From Bacillus sp. N13C7 (GTDB lineage: Bacteria; Bacillota; Bacilli; Bacillales; Bacillaceae): a stretch of 55,160 nt of DNA. The translations under genes and the position numbers were made by a program. Positions 30,516 through 40,889 of this stretch are shown piece by piece (position 1 is the first letter of the stretch; each line of letters starts with the position of its first letter). Below the pieces are notes generated by a model that worked only from the letters and a program-made list of their open reading frames with translations, was not told the origin of the DNA and searched no databases. The stretch spans positions 742 through 55,901 of the forward strand of contig NZ_JALAMO010000011.1 of NCBI RefSeq assembly GCF_026790065.1, read 5' to 3'.

Positions 30516-30544
30516 ATCATATGAATTTATTTTTTTCTTGTCAA
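30516..30544 (-). promoter_or_regulatory. Promoter of yloC-remA-gmk-rpoZ
   Basis: On the minus strand a perfect TTGACA (30539-30544) inside the last codons of yloB, a 17-base spacer, and TATGAT (30516-30521). A TATAAT lies five bases further, at non-ideal spacing. Confidence 0.65.
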
Positions 30545-33199
30545 AAGTGACCCAGCCAGCAAAAAAGTAGGGATGGCGGACATACCGATGACAAGCATCC
30601 AGTCTCCCGGCGTGATGGCAACCGTATGGAAAATCGGTTGAAGCGGCGGATAATAGATCACGACTAGCATCAGCAAAATTGATGACAATACCGCGCCGAG
30701 TAAGTACAGATTTTCAAACGGATTTCTGGAAAAAACAGAGGTTTCGCTGCGGCAGTCAAAAACGTGAATAAGCTGAGCCAGCACCAATGTGGCAAACGCG
30801 ATCGTCTGAGCATAAGCCAAATTCTCCGGATTCCGGTGATATACAATGATAAAGGCTAAAATAGTGGCAGCCCCGATTAAAAATCCCCTGGATACGACCT
30901 TCCATCCAAGCTTGCGGGCAAACACCCCTTCTTTCGGATGACGCGGCTTCCGTTTCATCACGTCTCCTTCCGGCTGATCCATGCCGAGCGCCATTGCCGG
31001 CAATCCGTCCGTCACCAAGTTGACCCATAAAATCTGAATTGGCACGAGCGGCAACGGAAGGGCAAGCAGCATTGCAAACAGCATGACAAGAATTTCTCCG
31101 ACGTTAGACGCCAGCAGGTACCGAATAAACTTTCTGATATTTTCATAGATGTTTCTGCCCTCTTTTATGGCTGATTTGATCGTCGCAAAATTATCGTCCA
31201 CAAGAACAAGAGATGACGCTTCTTTGGCCACATCTGTCCCGGTAATGCCCATAGAGACTCCGATATCGGCTTGTTTAATGGCAGGAGCATCATTAACGCC
31301 GTCTCCCGTCATCGCCACAATATGCCCGTTCTCCTGATAGGCTTTTACGATTTTTAGTTTATGCTCAGGAGAAACGCGGGCAAATACATACACATCCTCC
31401 ACTACATGAGAAAGCTCTTCCTGGGAAAGTTCGTTCAGCATCTGTCCGTCCATGATTTTGCCGCTTTTCGGGAGGAGACGCAAATCTTTCGCAATCGCTT
31501 TCGCGGTCTCCACATGATCGCCTGTAATCATGACGGTTTTAATTCCCGCTTCACGGCATTCTTTAATTGCCTGTCTGACTTCCGGCCGCGGCGGATCAAT
31601 AATGCCCGAAAGGCCGAGCATCGTCAAATCTTTTTCAGCCTGCTCCATAGACGGTGTTTCCCCTGCTTTTATCGGCCTGTAGGCAACTGCTATCGTTCTG
31701 AGCGCCTGGGAGGCCAACTGTCTTAATACCGCCTCAGTTTCTGCTTTTCTCTCATTAGAGTAAAGTGCCGCTGAGCCGTCATAATAAATACGGGAAGAGC
31801 GCTGCATCAGCACATCCGGTGCACCTTTTGTAATGATATACCGCTTTCTGTCCTGATCCTCGACAATGACAGTCATCATTTTCCGTGCAGAATCAAACGG
31901 AAACTCTTCAATCACCCGGTAATGAGATTCAACAAATTCCTTTGAAAAACCGCCTTTTCTTGCTGCGGTGAGCAGCGCTCCCTCCGTTGGATCTCCATCA
32001 AGCACATATTCGCCATTTCTTCTCTCAATATTGGAGTTGTTACACAGCGCGCCGAACAGCAGCATTTGCTGAAGCGGCGCATGCTCATTCACACTGATCT
32101 CTTTTTCGTTTAGTGTGAAGCTTCCTTTCGGTTCATAGCCGGCTCCAGTTACTCTCCATGTTTTTCCTCCAGACCAGACATGTGTCACTGTCATTTTGTT
32201 CTGCGTCATTGTCCCTGTTTTATCTGAACAAATAATAGAAGCACACCCAAGCGTTTCAACCGCAGGCAGCTTTCTTACGATTGATTTTTGCTTAATCATC
32301 CGCTGTACGCCTAGCGACAGCGCCACTGTCACAATCGCCGGGAGTCCCTCCGGAATAGCGGCAACTGCTAACGACACACCCGCTAAAAACATGCTGTACA
32401 GATCGTGCCCCTGAATGACACCGACAGCAACGACAAGTACGGTCAAAAGCAACGCAACAACAATTAAAATCTTTCCAAGCTGCTCCAGTCTTCTTTGCAG
32501 CGGGGTTGACAGTGTTCCTGCCGATTCCAGCATGTCGGCAATTTTCCCCATTGCCGTATTCATTCCTGTGCCAACGACGACTCCGACACCGCTGCCGCGG
32601 GTCACAATGGTTCCCATAAATGCCATATTCGTAATATCGCCGAGTGAAACATCCGGTTTTTTCAATTTATCGGCATGCTTCACAACTGGGATTGATTCCC
32701 CGGTCAGCGCTGATTCTTCTATTTCAAGGCTTTTCGCTTCGACAATTCGAACGTCTGCACCAATCCTGTCCCCGCTTGTAAATTTCACAATATCACCCGG
32801 CACAAGCTCCTTAGAAGGAACCTTTGTCCAGCTTCCTTCTCTGAGCGCCATAACATGTGGTGTTGAAAGCTCTTTTAAAGCCTGAAGAGATTGCTCAGCA
32901 CGCCTTTCTTGAAAGAAACCGAGTATGCCATTCACAAACACAATCGCAATAATCGCAACCGCGTCTACGTATTCGCCAAGAAATCCTGAGATTAACGTTG
33001 CCGCCAGAAGCACAAGCACCATAAAATCTTTGAACTGCGCCAAAAACAAAAGAAGCGCTGATGTTTTTTTTCCCTCTTGCAGCTCGTTTGGTCCATGCTT
33101 ATCGAGGCGTTTTTTCACCTCTTTTTCTGTTAATCCTTGTTTCATGGACGTGTTGGTTGCCTCTAGTAAATCTGTTTGTCCCATTTCATGAAACTTCAT
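30527..33199 (-). CDS. yloB: P-type Ca2+-transporting ATPase YloB
   Basis: P2A-type calcium pump, reported to be spore-associated in B. subtilis. Started at [12 protein letters not shown] it is 890 residues. The N-terminal actuator domain has TGES, the helix-4 motif PEGLP supplies ion ligands, and the phosphorylation motif is [10 protein letters not shown]. The nucleotide domain has KGAPDVL, the hinge is GDGVNDAPA, and six C-terminal membrane helices complete ten. The GGGGAG upstream is 12 bases from this ATG, which is long; an in-frame ATG nine codons earlier (33226) is possible. Confidence 0.93.
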   Translation of the reverse strand: MKFHEMGQTDLLEATNTSMKQGLTEKEVKKRLDKHGPNELQEGKKTSALLLFLAQFKDFMVLVLLAATLISGFLGEYVDAVAIIAIVFVNGILGFFQERRAEQSLQALKELSTPHVMALREGSWTKVPSKELVPGDIVKFTSGDRIGADVRIVEAKSLEIEESALTGESIPVVKHADKLKKPDVSLGDITNMAFMGTIVTRGSGVGVVVGTGMNTAMGKIADMLESAGTLSTPLQRRLEQLGKILIVVALLLTVLVVAVGVIQGHDLYSMFLAGVSLAVAAIPEGLPAIVTVALSLGVQRMIKQKSIVRKLPAVETLGCASIICSDKTGTMTQNKMTVTHVWSGGKTWRVTGAGYEPKGSFTLNEKEISVNEHAPLQQMLLFGALCNNSNIERRNGEYVLDGDPTEGALLTAARKGGFSKEFVESHYRVIEEFPFDSARKMMTVIVEDQDRKRYIITKGAPDVLMQRSSRIYYDGSAALYSNERKAETEAVLRQLASQALRTIAVAYRPIKAGETPSMEQAEKDLTMLGLSGIIDPPRPEVRQAIKECREAGIKTVMITGDHVETAKAIAKDLRLLPKSGKIMDGQMLNELSQEELSHVVEDVYVFARVSPEHKLKIVKAYQENGHIVAMTGDGVNDAPAIKQADIGVSMGITGTDVAKEASSLVLVDDNFATIKSAIKEGRNIYENIRKFIRYLLASNVGEILVMLFAMLLALPLPLVPIQILWVNLVTDGLPAMALGMDQPEGDVMKRKPRHPKEGVFARKLGWKVVSRGFLIGAATILAFIIVYHRNPENLAYAQTIAFATLVLAQLIHVFDCRSETSVFSRNPFENLYLLGAVLSSILLMLVVIYYPPLQPIFHTVAITPGDWMLVIGMSAIPTFLLAGSLLTRKK

Positions 33200-33242
33200 T
33201 CCGCTCGTCCACTCCCCTGCGCTCATATAGAGATATCACTCT

Positions 33243-33256
33243 ATAAGCATGCTTAT
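33243..33256. repeat. Perfect 14-base palindrome between yloB and rqcH
   Basis: ATAAGCATGCTTAT is its own reverse complement. It touches the -35 of the rqcH promoter and overlaps the end of a second inverted repeat, TATAGAG-6-CTCTATA (33226-33245). Either could be a protein-binding site, but I do not recognise the motif. Confidence 0.6.
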
Positions 33257-33284
33257 TCTGACTCGTCCCATTTCATGCTATAAT
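33256..33284 (+). promoter_or_regulatory. rqcH promoter with extended -10
   Basis: TATAAT at 33279-33284 preceded by TGC (extended -10), with a weak TTCTGA at 17 bases (33256-33261). It lies 35 bases before the rqcH start. Confidence 0.65.
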
Positions 33285-33319
33285 TATCGAATGCAGGAAG
33301 AATGAGAGGGTGTTTTGAT

Positions 33320-35032
33320 ATGTCGTTTGATGGCATGTTTACATACGGAATGACACACGAGCTTAATGAGAAAATGATGGGCGGGCGAATTACAAAAGTC
33401 CATCAGCCATATAAACACGATGTGATTTTTCACATCCGTGCCAACGGAAAAAACCAAAAACTATTATTATCGGCACACCCGAGCTATTCACGGGTGCATA
33501 TCACGACGCAAGCTTATGAAAACCCAAGCGAACCGCCAATGTTTTGCATGCTGCTGAGAAAGCATATCGAAGGCGGATTTATTGAGAAAATTGAACAGGC
33601 CGGCTTAGACCGCATTATGATTTTTCATATTAAAAGCCGGAACGAAATTGGCGATGAAACCGTTCGAAAGCTTTATGTAGAAATTATGGGCCGCCACAGC
33701 AATATCATTTTGACAGACGCTGCAGAAAATGTGATCATCGACGGGCTTAAGCATTTATCACCGTCAATGAACAGCTACCGTACTGTACTGCCCGGCTACG
33801 GCTATAAGCTTCCGCCGGCCCAGGACAAAATCTCACCGCTTGAGGCGACAGAAGACGATATTTTACGTCATCTCAGTTTTCAAGAAGGAAGGCTGGATAA
33901 ACAAATTGTCGACCACTTTTCGGGTGTGTCTCCGCTTTTTGCCAAAGAAGCGGTTCACAGAGCGGGCCTGACCAACAAAGTCACACTGCCAAAAGCACTG
34001 CTAGAACTGTTTGCTGAAGTAAAAGAGCACCGCTTTATTCCCAACATTACGACTGTAAGCGGAAAGGACTATTTTTATCTGCTGGAGCTGACTCATCTAA
34101 ATGGCGAAGCGCGCCGGTTTGATTCATTAAGTGAGCTGCTTGACCGTTTTTATTTTGGAAAAGCTGAACGAGACCGGGTTAAGCAGCAGGCCCAGGACCT
34201 TGAACGGTTTGTTGTCAATGAACGGAAGAAGAATGCCAACAAAATCAAAAAACTAGAGAAAACACTGGAGTATTCGGAACAGGCGAAGGAATTTCAGCTA
34301 TACGGAGAGCTTTTAACTGCTAATTTATATATGCTGAAAAAAGGTGATAAGCAGGCTGAGGTTATCAACTATTACGATGAAGAAAGTCCAACCATCACCA
34401 TTCCTTTAAACCCGAACAAAACGCCTTCCGAAAACGCACAGGCCTACTTCACAAGGTATCAGAAAGCGAAAAATTCAGTCGCAGTTGTTGAGGAGCAAAT
34501 CAGGCTGGCACAGGAAGAGGTCGAATACTTTGACCAGCTGATTCAGCAGCTTTCGTCCGCCTCTCCTCGAGATATCAGCGAAATCAGGGAGGAGCTTGTG
34601 GAGGGTAAATATTTACGCCCTAAGCAGCAAAAAGGACAGAAAAAACAAAAACCGCACAACCCTGTTTTAGAAACATATGAATCCTCTTCGGGCTTGACGA
34701 TTTTAGTAGGTAAAAACAACCGACAAAATGAATATTTAACGACAAGAGCAGCAGCCAGAGATGACATTTGGCTTCACACGAAGGATATTCCCGGCTCCCA
34801 CGTTGTGATCAGAAGCAGCGAACCGGATGAGCAAACAATCATTGAAGCCGCGACAATTGCAGCTTATTATTCGAAAGCTAAAGATTCAAGTTCAGTGCCT
34901 GTAGATTATACAAAAATCAGGCATGTCAAAAAACCGAACGGCGCGAAGCCCGGCTTCGTCACCTATGACAGCCAGCACACCGTCTTTGTCACACCTGATG
35001 CTGATACTGTCATCAAGCTGAAAAAAAGCTGA
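33320..35032 (+). CDS. rqcH: Ribosome quality-control factor RqcH (YloA)
   Basis: NEMF/Rqc2 homologue that binds obstructed 50S subunits and directs C-terminal alanine tailing, so that stalled chains are degraded. Started at [10 protein letters not shown] (GAGAGGGTG upstream) it is 570 residues. The NFACT-N domain contains the Asp97-Arg98 pair (AGLDR) needed for tailing. Helix-hairpin-helix and coiled-coil segments (about 290-440) follow, then a C-terminal NFACT-R domain with [18 protein letters not shown]. It is divergent from yloB and ends at a strong terminator shared with sirC. Confidence 0.96.
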   Translation: MSFDGMFTYGMTHELNEKMMGGRITKVHQPYKHDVIFHIRANGKNQKLLLSAHPSYSRVHITTQAYENPSEPPMFCMLLRKHIEGGFIEKIEQAGLDRIMIFHIKSRNEIGDETVRKLYVEIMGRHSNIILTDAAENVIIDGLKHLSPSMNSYRTVLPGYGYKLPPAQDKISPLEATEDDILRHLSFQEGRLDKQIVDHFSGVSPLFAKEAVHRAGLTNKVTLPKALLELFAEVKEHRFIPNITTVSGKDYFYLLELTHLNGEARRFDSLSELLDRFYFGKAERDRVKQQAQDLERFVVNERKKNANKIKKLEKTLEYSEQAKEFQLYGELLTANLYMLKKGDKQAEVINYYDEESPTITIPLNPNKTPSENAQAYFTRYQKAKNSVAVVEEQIRLAQEEVEYFDQLIQQLSSASPRDISEIREELVEGKYLRPKQQKGQKKQKPHNPVLETYESSSGLTILVGKNNRQNEYLTTRAAARDDIWLHTKDIPGSHVVIRSSEPDEQTIIEAATIAAYYSKAKDSSSVPVDYTKIRHVKKPNGAKPGFVTYDSQHTVFVTPDADTVIKLKKS

Positions 35033-35044
35033 ATCCATAAAGAA

Positions 35045-35071
35045 AAGCCAGAGCATTGAATGCTCTGGCTT
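35045..35071. terminator. Bidirectional terminator between rqcH and sirC
   Basis: AAGCCAGAGCATT and its exact complement AATGCTCTGGCTT flank one base; a real loop would open the central pairs. TATTTCTTTC follows on plus and TTTTCTTTAT on minus, which suits two convergent genes. Confidence 0.85.
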
Positions 35072-35558
35072 ATTTCTTTCTTCTCACTTGATAAAGCCTG
35101 TCAACTTCAGCAACAAAATTGCCGTCAATCAGCTCATCCACTTTTCCAGCCAGTTCCTTTGTATGCTTTGGACTGGCTCCGTTTGTAGAAACAGACACCG
35201 TAACATGCCCTCTTTTTACGATTTTCGGCATGTACACGTTGCCAAGCTCAGCTTCACTGACACAATTGACAAGCTGAAAAGGTGAAGCGGTTTGAGCAAT
35301 TTCTTTGTTCACTGCCGCATTATCCGTCGCGGCAATAATCAAAAAAGCATCGAGATAGTCTTCTTTTTCAATCGTGCGGCTGGCCCATCTGATGCGGCGG
35401 TTGTCTGCCAACTCCTTGATTTCCGGTTCAACATCTGGACTGACAAGCGTAATATCAGCTCCCTCAGAAAGTACCGTTTTCAGCCTTCTGAGAGCAATGG
35501 TGCCGCCCCCCGCAATGACAACCTTTTTCTTTTCCAGGCTAATGTGCAGCGGAAGCAT
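35070..35558 (-). CDS. sirC: Precorrin-2 dehydrogenase SirC
   Basis: NAD-dependent oxidation of precorrin-2 to sirohydrochlorin, the middle step of siroheme synthesis (ylnF). Started at MLPLHISLEKKKVVIAGGG it is 162 residues, with a Rossmann GGG.IALRR motif near the N-terminus. GGAGATTC precedes this ATG. The longer reading adds 11 residues lying inside sirB. It overlaps the sirB end by 20 bases and is last in the cysH operon. Unlike CysG it lacks the methyltransferase and chelatase parts, which the neighbouring genes supply. Confidence 0.93.
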   Translation of the reverse strand: MLPLHISLEKKKVVIAGGGTIALRRLKTVLSEGADITLVSPDVEPEIKELADNRRIRWASRTIEKEDYLDAFLIIAATDNAAVNKEIAQTASPFQLVNCVSEAELGNVYMPKIVKRGHVTVSVSTNGASPKHTKELAGKVDELIDGNFVAEVDRLYQVRRKK

Positions 35559-36324
35559 ATGAATCTCCGTCAAAATCAAATTGCCCCTCATGGTTTGCGG
35601 CGGTTTCTCTCACACGGTTTAAAAATGCGTTTTTCACATGGGGGTGGAAACCGATATAGGAAGAGAGGTAGACATTCGGATTTTCAGCTTTTAATACCTG
35701 AACCTCTCGCTCTATTTCATTCATCAGCATACCTGTAAAGAGCAAATAGGGAACAACAAAGGTTGTCATGCCGTCATCTTTTTTAAGCTCTGAAAAAATC
35801 TCTTTATAACTCGGGCCGCATGCTGTCAAAAAGCACGGGATGACTTCCTTGACCGGAATCATGTGTTGAAGAAGATTGGCAATGCCGGTTACGTCTCTTT
35901 TTACAGCGGGATCTGAACTGCCCCTCCCGATAAGCACGACTCTGGCATTTTCATACGGAACACCTATATCTTTTATTCTATGATATACAGCTTTGACTAC
36001 TTCCTCATCAATTCCGATCGGCCTTCCGTATGAAATGCGGACTGAAGGATATCGGGATGCAGCATGCGCAATTTCTTCCGGTATATCATGTTTTGCATGG
36101 GCAGCTGTTAAAAGAAGCAGAGGCACCACTGCAATATGAGTGGCGCCTTGCTTTACACATGCTTCAAACCCTGTCTCAATTGTCGGCTCCTGAAGCTCCA
36201 AAAAGCTGATTTCCTGTATAGGCGCAGAGATGTGCGCCTTGCATCCTTCCAAGAAGGCGGCGGCTTCTTGCTGCGCCTTTTTTACCCGGCTGCCGTGACC
36301 GACATATAAAATTGCTTGTTTCAT
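35539..36324 (-). CDS. sirB: Sirohydrochlorin ferrochelatase SirB
   Basis: Inserts Fe2+ into sirohydrochlorin to give siroheme, the cofactor of sulfite reductase (ylnE). The 261 residues show the CbiX/SirB opening YVGHGSRVKKAQ with the metal-binding His, a matching second-half PLLLTAAHAKHDIPEE, and a C-terminal repeat half, as expected for a long double-domain form. It starts one base after sumT and overlaps sirC. Confidence 0.94.
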   Translation of the reverse strand: MKQAILYVGHGSRVKKAQQEAAAFLEGCKAHISAPIQEISFLELQEPTIETGFEACVKQGATHIAVVPLLLLTAAHAKHDIPEEIAHAASRYPSVRISYGRPIGIDEEVVKAVYHRIKDIGVPYENARVVLIGRGSSDPAVKRDVTGIANLLQHMIPVKEVIPCFLTACGPSYKEIFSELKKDDGMTTFVVPYLLFTGMLMNEIEREVQVLKAENPNVYLSSYIGFHPHVKNAFLNRVRETAANHEGQFDFDGDSYASAAH

Positions 36325-36325
36325 T

Positions 36326-37099
36326 TTACAACGCCTCGCTTAAATCTTGTTTTTTCAGTTCAGATTCAAACCATTCCAGCTTATAGTGATAATTTACAAC
36401 ATTTCCAATGACAATTAAACTCGGATTTTTAATGTCTTCTTTTATCACTGTTTCTGAAAGGGTGTCAACTGTACAAAAAACAGATTTTTGCTTGTCCGTT
36501 GTTCCCCAGTGAATAAAGGCTGCAGGCGTAGAACCGTCTCGCCCGTTTTCAAGGAGTTTTTTTTCGATTTGCTTCACGTTTTTGATACCCATATAGATGA
36601 CAAGTGTATCAATTCCCGTGGCCAGCGCTTTCCACTTTTCCTCAAAATCTTCTTCTTTTTTATAATGACCCGTTACAAAAGCGACGTTAGAGCCCGCATC
36701 CCGATGAGTAACAGGAATCCCGGCATAAGCGGCTGCCGCAATTCCTGACGTAATACCTGGGATGATTTCAAACGGAATTCCGTTTTCAGAGAGACATTCC
36801 GCTTCTTCTCCCCCCCTGCCGAACACAAAAGGGTCTCCGCCTTTCAGTCTGACAACGGTTTTCCCTTTTTGCGCATACTTTACAAGAAACCGATTGATGG
36901 TTTCTTGCTTCATCGTATGAAAATCTGGAAGCTTCCCGCAGTAGATCAGGTCTGCTTGCTCTTTGGCATATTGTAAAATCTCTTTATTTACTAATCTGTC
37001 GTATAAGATGACATCAGCTTTTTTAATGGCTTTCAGCGCTTTAATTGTCAGCAGATCAGGATCACCGGGACCCGCTCCTACAATATATACTTTCCCCAT
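36326..37099 (-). CDS. sumT: Uroporphyrinogen-III C-methyltransferase
   Basis: SAM-dependent double methylation of uroporphyrinogen III to precorrin-2, the branch point to siroheme (ylnD). The 257 residues carry the family motifs GAGPGDPDLLTIKA, ADVILYDRLV, VRLKGGDPFVFGRGGEE and PGITSGIAAAAYAGIP. It follows cysC after a 98-base gap in which I see no clear promoter or terminator. Confidence 0.96.
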   Translation of the reverse strand: MGKVYIVGAGPGDPDLLTIKALKAIKKADVILYDRLVNKEILQYAKEQADLIYCGKLPDFHTMKQETINRFLVKYAQKGKTVVRLKGGDPFVFGRGGEEAECLSENGIPFEIIPGITSGIAAAAYAGIPVTHRDAGSNVAFVTGHYKKEEDFEEKWKALATGIDTLVIYMGIKNVKQIEKKLLENGRDGSTPAAFIHWGTTDKQKSVFCTVDTLSETVIKEDIKNPSLIVIGNVVNYHYKLEWFESELKKQDLSEAL

Positions 37100-37197
37100 C
37101 GTATTTCCCCCGATCTATTCGAGTTCTTCCAGAACATTCGCTGTGATGTTATTCTCGCTTGCATTCCGGCATCTGAGAAGAACACAGCAGATCATAT

Positions 37198-37791
37198 TTA
37201 GCTCAATTGCTGTTTGACAAACTCGATCAGCTGGTTTTTGCACGCTTCACGGTCATGCTGTCCTGAATCAAGAACAAGTTCCGGTGCTTCCGGCTCTTCA
37301 TAAGGAGAATCGATTCCAGTGAAGAACGGAATTTCCCCGTTTCTTGCTTTTTTGTAGAGCCCTTTCGGATCTCTTTGTTCACAAATATCTAGGTCGCATT
37401 TAATGTATACCTCATGGAATTCGCCTGCTTCTACAAGCTGGCGTACCTGTTCTCTGTCCTCGCGGAAAGGTGAGATAAAAGCAGTAATGACAATTGTGCC
37501 CTGCTGAACAAAAAGCTTTGCCACCTCTCCGATTCGGCGGATGTTTTCCTTTCGGTCTTCATCAGAAAACCCAAGGTCTTTATTTAAGCCGTGACGGATA
37601 TTATCCCCGTCCAGCACAATCACCTGATAGCCCTGCTCAAACAATTCTCTCGCAGCGGCATTGGCAATGGTTGATTTGCCCGAACCGCTTAATCCTGTCA
37701 GCCAGAGAATGGAGCTTTTGTGCTTGTTTTTTTTCTGATATTCTTCTTTTGTAATAGAGGCTTCATGCCATACGATATCGCGATTTGTCAC
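37198..37791 (-). CDS. cysC: Adenylylsulfate kinase CysC
   Basis: Phosphorylates APS to PAPS. The 197-residue P-loop kinase has GLSGSGKST at 33-41, the APS-binding DGDNIRHGLNKDLGFS, and FISPFREDREQVR. The start is GTG with GGGGGACTGGCA upstream. It lies 12 bases after sat, so ATP sulfurylase and APS kinase are made together. Confidence 0.96.
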   Translation of the reverse strand: MTNRDIVWHEASITKEEYQKKNKHKSSILWLTGLSGSGKSTIANAAARELFEQGYQVIVLDGDNIRHGLNKDLGFSDEDRKENIRRIGEVAKLFVQQGTIVITAFISPFREDREQVRQLVEAGEFHEVYIKCDLDICEQRDPKGLYKKARNGEIPFFTGIDSPYEEPEAPELVLDSGQHDREACKNQLIEFVKQQLS

Positions 37792-37803
37792 TGCCAGTCC
37801 CCC

Positions 37804-38952
37804 TTAAGATACGCCTGCTTCTTCTTTTTTCTTCATCCCTCTGATTAACACTTCTACGACCTCTGCGCGGCTGAATTCTGCAGGAGGCAGCACACCGTCT
37901 CTCAGCATGCCTCTTACCTTCGTGCCTGATAAAATGACGTGATGCTCTCGGCCATGAGGGCAAGTTTTCGCTGTTCCCATATTTCCGCATTTTTCACAGA
38001 AGAAACTGTGCTCGAATTTCAGCGGTGTAATGCCGAGTTCTTCAGGTTTAAAGGTATCAAAAAGCTCCTGTGCCTCGTATGTTCCGTAATAGTCACCTAC
38101 ACCTGCGTGATCGCGGCCGACGATGAAATGCGTGCAGCCGTAGTTCTTTCTGACAAGCGCATGGAAAATTGCTTCTCTCGGCCCTGCATAACGCATCGCC
38201 GCTAAGAAGACACCGAGAAATACGCGCTCTTTCGGGTAATAATTGTTAAGAAGCACCTGGTAGCTTTCCATGCGAACATCAGCTGGGATGTCATCAGATT
38301 TTGTTTCGCCTACCAGCGGGTTCAAAAACAAGCCGTCTACTGTTTCAAGAGCAGTTTTTTGAATATATTCATGCGCTCTGTGAACAGGGTTTCTTGTTTG
38401 GAAACCGACAATGGTTTCCCAGCCTTTTTCCGCAAACTGGCGTCTTGTTTCCGCCGGTTCGAACGTAAACTCTGGGAACTGTTTTGAAGCTTTTTTAATC
38501 AATGTGATCGGTCCGCCGACATATGTATCGCCGCGGCTGAACAGCTTTTTAACACCCGGGTGTTCCTGATCATCCGTTTTATACACATTAACAGCCTCTT
38601 TTTGTTTGTCAGGCACATACAGGTCTTCAATTTGGATAACACCGTATGTTTCTCCTTCATACGTCAGCTTGACCGTTTCACCGACTGACAGTTCCGCTGC
38701 TTTTTGCGCGTTCACCGGAAGCGTGATCGGAAGAGACCAGACAACACCGGAAGAAAGACGCATGTTTTCGACAACAGATACGTAATCTTTTTCATTAAAG
38801 AAACCTTCGATTGGGCTGTACGCACCGATTCCGATTAATTCTAAATCTGCAAAAGAAATCAAATCAAGTTCGATTTCTTTTTGAATACTGCTTACATCAT
38901 ACGATTCATCTACTCTGTTTACTAATGTTCCTCCGTGTGGTGCTAAGCTCAT
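37804..38952 (-). CDS. sat: Sulfate adenylyltransferase
   Basis: ATP sulfurylase that makes APS from sulfate and ATP. Started at [13 protein letters not shown] it is 382 residues; AGGAGGAGATGGATAGT precedes it. The ATG three codons earlier lies inside this site region. The nucleotide motifs [13 protein letters not shown] and GRDHAGVGD are complete. A zinc-binding [16 protein letters not shown] follows near the C-terminus. No fused APS kinase domain is present, as cysC is separate. Confidence 0.97.
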   Translation of the reverse strand: MSLAPHGGTLVNRVDESYDVSSIQKEIELDLISFADLELIGIGAYSPIEGFFNEKDYVSVVENMRLSSGVVWSLPITLPVNAQKAAELSVGETVKLTYEGETYGVIQIEDLYVPDKQKEAVNVYKTDDQEHPGVKKLFSRGDTYVGGPITLIKKASKQFPEFTFEPAETRRQFAEKGWETIVGFQTRNPVHRAHEYIQKTALETVDGLFLNPLVGETKSDDIPADVRMESYQVLLNNYYPKERVFLGVFLAAMRYAGPREAIFHALVRKNYGCTHFIVGRDHAGVGDYYGTYEAQELFDTFKPEELGITPLKFEHSFFCEKCGNMGTAKTCPHGREHHVILSGTKVRGMLRDGVLPPAEFSRAEVVEVLIRGMKKKEEAGVS

Positions 38953-39000
38953 ACTATCCATCTCCTCCTATTTAACATATAAAATTACTCAGATTAATAA

Positions 39001-40065
39001 TCAGATTCCCCCGCCTTGTTCGTGGACAGAGCGTCTCTCTTTACGTATGGCCTTCGTCAGGCTGACCGCACCGCCCGCCGCTAAAAGCACGCTTACCATG
39101 ATAAAGATTGAATAATAATCCGCTTTTAAAAACAATGATACAAGCAGATAAGAAATCGATAAAGATAAAAACGGCGATACAATCCATACCTTCAGCATCG
39201 TTTGAACAACCTGTTTATGGAACACGTTCGGACCGTTTTTGGCCATGCCTATTCCGATAATAGACGATGACGTGACTTGCGCCAAGGGCACCGGCATCCC
39301 AAATACTGAACTGACGATCACCAGACCCGCTCCTGTACCGGATAAGAGAATGCCTTCCCCTTTTGAGAATCTCGTGATTTTCTTTCCGTTTGTTTCTAAC
39401 ACACGCCGGCCTAATAACAGCGCGCCAAGAGCAACAAAAGCTCCCCCGTACAAGGTTCCCTTTGCGACATCAAGCACACCCGCCGCTACCAACGGGCCAA
39501 CAGCATTGGCCACGTTATTCATGCCGGCAGAGAATGCCTCGAAAAATCCGGCAACTAACAAAACAATGCCGAGGATTTTTTGCTTTTTAGCAGATTTAAT
39601 TTCAATCTTTAAAAAACTAAACAGCTTTGAAACCAAATAGGTAAAGCCGAAAGCAAACAGCGGGACAAAAACCCAAAACGCCACAATGACCAGAAGATTG
39701 TTCACAAACAATACTTTGTAAGCCACTCCCACTCCGACAACCGCGCCGACTGTTACTTCACTTGTCGACAAAGGAATGCCGAGCAGATTAGCCGTAAAGA
39801 GCGACAGCGCAGCGGCTCCAATAATGATGCAAACAATCGGCAGTGTAATCGTCTGCTCGGGGATAATGCCGGAGCTGATGGTTTTTACAACCTCGCCTCC
39901 GCCAATGACCGCCCCGGCCAGCACACCGACTGCACATATGATCAAAGCGTAGGTTTTCTTTTTGATGGCTCCAGAGCCGTAAGCAACTCCCATCGAAGCC
40001 GCAGCGCCGCTTGCACCAATATTCATTGCGAAAAACAAGCTAAATAAAATAGCGGCTAGTTCCAT
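39001..40065 (-). CDS. cysP: Sulfate permease CysP
   Basis: Sulfate transporter of the PiT (inorganic phosphate transporter) family, the main sulfate importer of B. subtilis. The 354 residues form about ten or eleven membrane helices with two PiT repeats: GAAALSLFTANLLGIPLSTSEV-type and ITSSSIIG-type segments, and GMNNVANAVGPLVAAGVL. It lies between cysH and sat, so sulfate uptake and activation are co-expressed. Confidence 0.94.
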   Translation of the reverse strand: MELAAILFSLFFAMNIGASGAAASMGVAYGSGAIKKKTYALIICAVGVLAGAVIGGGEVVKTISSGIIPEQTITLPIVCIIIGAAALSLFTANLLGIPLSTSEVTVGAVVGVGVAYKVLFVNNLLVIVAFWVFVPLFAFGFTYLVSKLFSFLKIEIKSAKKQKILGIVLLVAGFFEAFSAGMNNVANAVGPLVAAGVLDVAKGTLYGGAFVALGALLLGRRVLETNGKKITRFSKGEGILLSGTGAGLVIVSSVFGMPVPLAQVTSSSIIGIGMAKNGPNVFHKQVVQTMLKVWIVSPFLSLSISYLLVSLFLKADYYSIFIMVSVLLAAGGAVSLTKAIRKERRSVHEQGGGI

Positions 40066-40076
40066 TTTGCAGCTCC

Positions 40077-40778
40077 TTATTCATGCAGTCCGCATTCTGT
40101 TTTCGCCATACCATTCCATCTGCCTGAGCGTAAATCCTCTGCAGTAAAAGCAGGAGCCGTGCAAGGCGCGCAGCCAATGCTTGGATATCCTTGATCATGA
40201 AGCGGATTGTAGTCCAGCTCATTACGAGATGTGTATCTCCAAATGTCTTTCCAAGTCCAATGGATAAGCGGACATACTTTTACTGATTTGAATTTTTCAT
40301 CTTTGTTCAAGAAATTCGTATTGGCACGGCTCGGCCCTTGATCGCGGCGCAGGCCGGAAAGCCAAGCCGGATGTCCAGAAAGCGCCTCTCTTAAAGGAAC
40401 GACCTTTCTCAGATAGCAGCACTGATTCGGTTCTCTTTCCCACAGTTTGTCACCGTATTCTTCGGCTTGCTCCTCAAGGGTCAGATCTGGTTTTTTCAGG
40501 ATGATGTTAAGGCCCGGATAGCGCTCTTTTACCCGTTCAATCGTTTCATAGGTTTCTTTAAAATGAAGTCCTGTATCAAGAAACACAATCTCTGCGTCTT
40601 TTTTCACTTTATAAATTAAATCAATCAAAACGATTCCTTCAATTCCGAAACTGCAGGCATAAACTAGCTGATTGCCGTAATGGCCGTATGCCCACTTTAA
40701 AACTGACAGCGCTCCTTTATAAGGATCGTCTTCCGGAAATGTAATGGTTGGTTCTTCCCAATTATCGTACGTTAACAT
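40077..40778 (-). CDS. cysH: APS/PAPS reductase CysH
   Basis: Reduces APS (and PAPS) to sulfite. Started at MLTYDNWEEPT it is 233 residues, after AAAGGAGGAAAGAAGAA; the 10-residue longer reading includes the ribosome site. The PP-loop SFGIEGIVL and SGLRRDQGPSRA bind substrate. Cys pairs in CCYLRK and GCAPC bind the [4Fe-4S] cluster of the plant/bacterial APS-reductase type, and the catalytic Cys is in the C-terminal KTECGLHE. First gene of the sulfate and siroheme operon, behind an S-box leader. Confidence 0.96.
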   Translation of the reverse strand: MLTYDNWEEPTITFPEDDPYKGALSVLKWAYGHYGNQLVYACSFGIEGIVLIDLIYKVKKDAEIVFLDTGLHFKETYETIERVKERYPGLNIILKKPDLTLEEQAEEYGDKLWEREPNQCCYLRKVVPLREALSGHPAWLSGLRRDQGPSRANTNFLNKDEKFKSVKVCPLIHWTWKDIWRYTSRNELDYNPLHDQGYPSIGCAPCTAPAFTAEDLRSGRWNGMAKTECGLHE

Positions 40779-40855
40779 TTCTTCTTTCCTCCTTTCGGAG
40801 ACAAACAAACAGTAGCTTTCTGCCGGTTGTCTTTTCCAAATTGTAATGTGATGCG

Positions 40856-40881
40856 GGCTGTGTTATGCAAACAGCCTTTTT
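40856..40881 (+). terminator. Plus-strand terminator-like hairpin inside the cysH leader
   Basis: On the plus strand GGCTGT and ACAGCC pair across a nine-base loop and are followed by TTTTTT. On the cysH-coding strand the same hairpin has its A-run first and no U-run after. It could therefore stop antisense transcription, but not cysH transcription. Confidence 0.45.
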
Positions 40882-40889
40882 TCCTCTTA

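Noticed and set aside
32415..32885. 156-codon plus-strand ORF opposite yloB, the longest antisense frame
   Set aside because: Low-complexity Thr/Ser/Pro product with no start signal; it arises from codon bias of the P-type ATPase.
39239..39640. 133-codon plus-strand ORF opposite cysP
   Set aside because: Antisense shadow of a membrane-protein gene; the proline/threonine-rich product matches no family.
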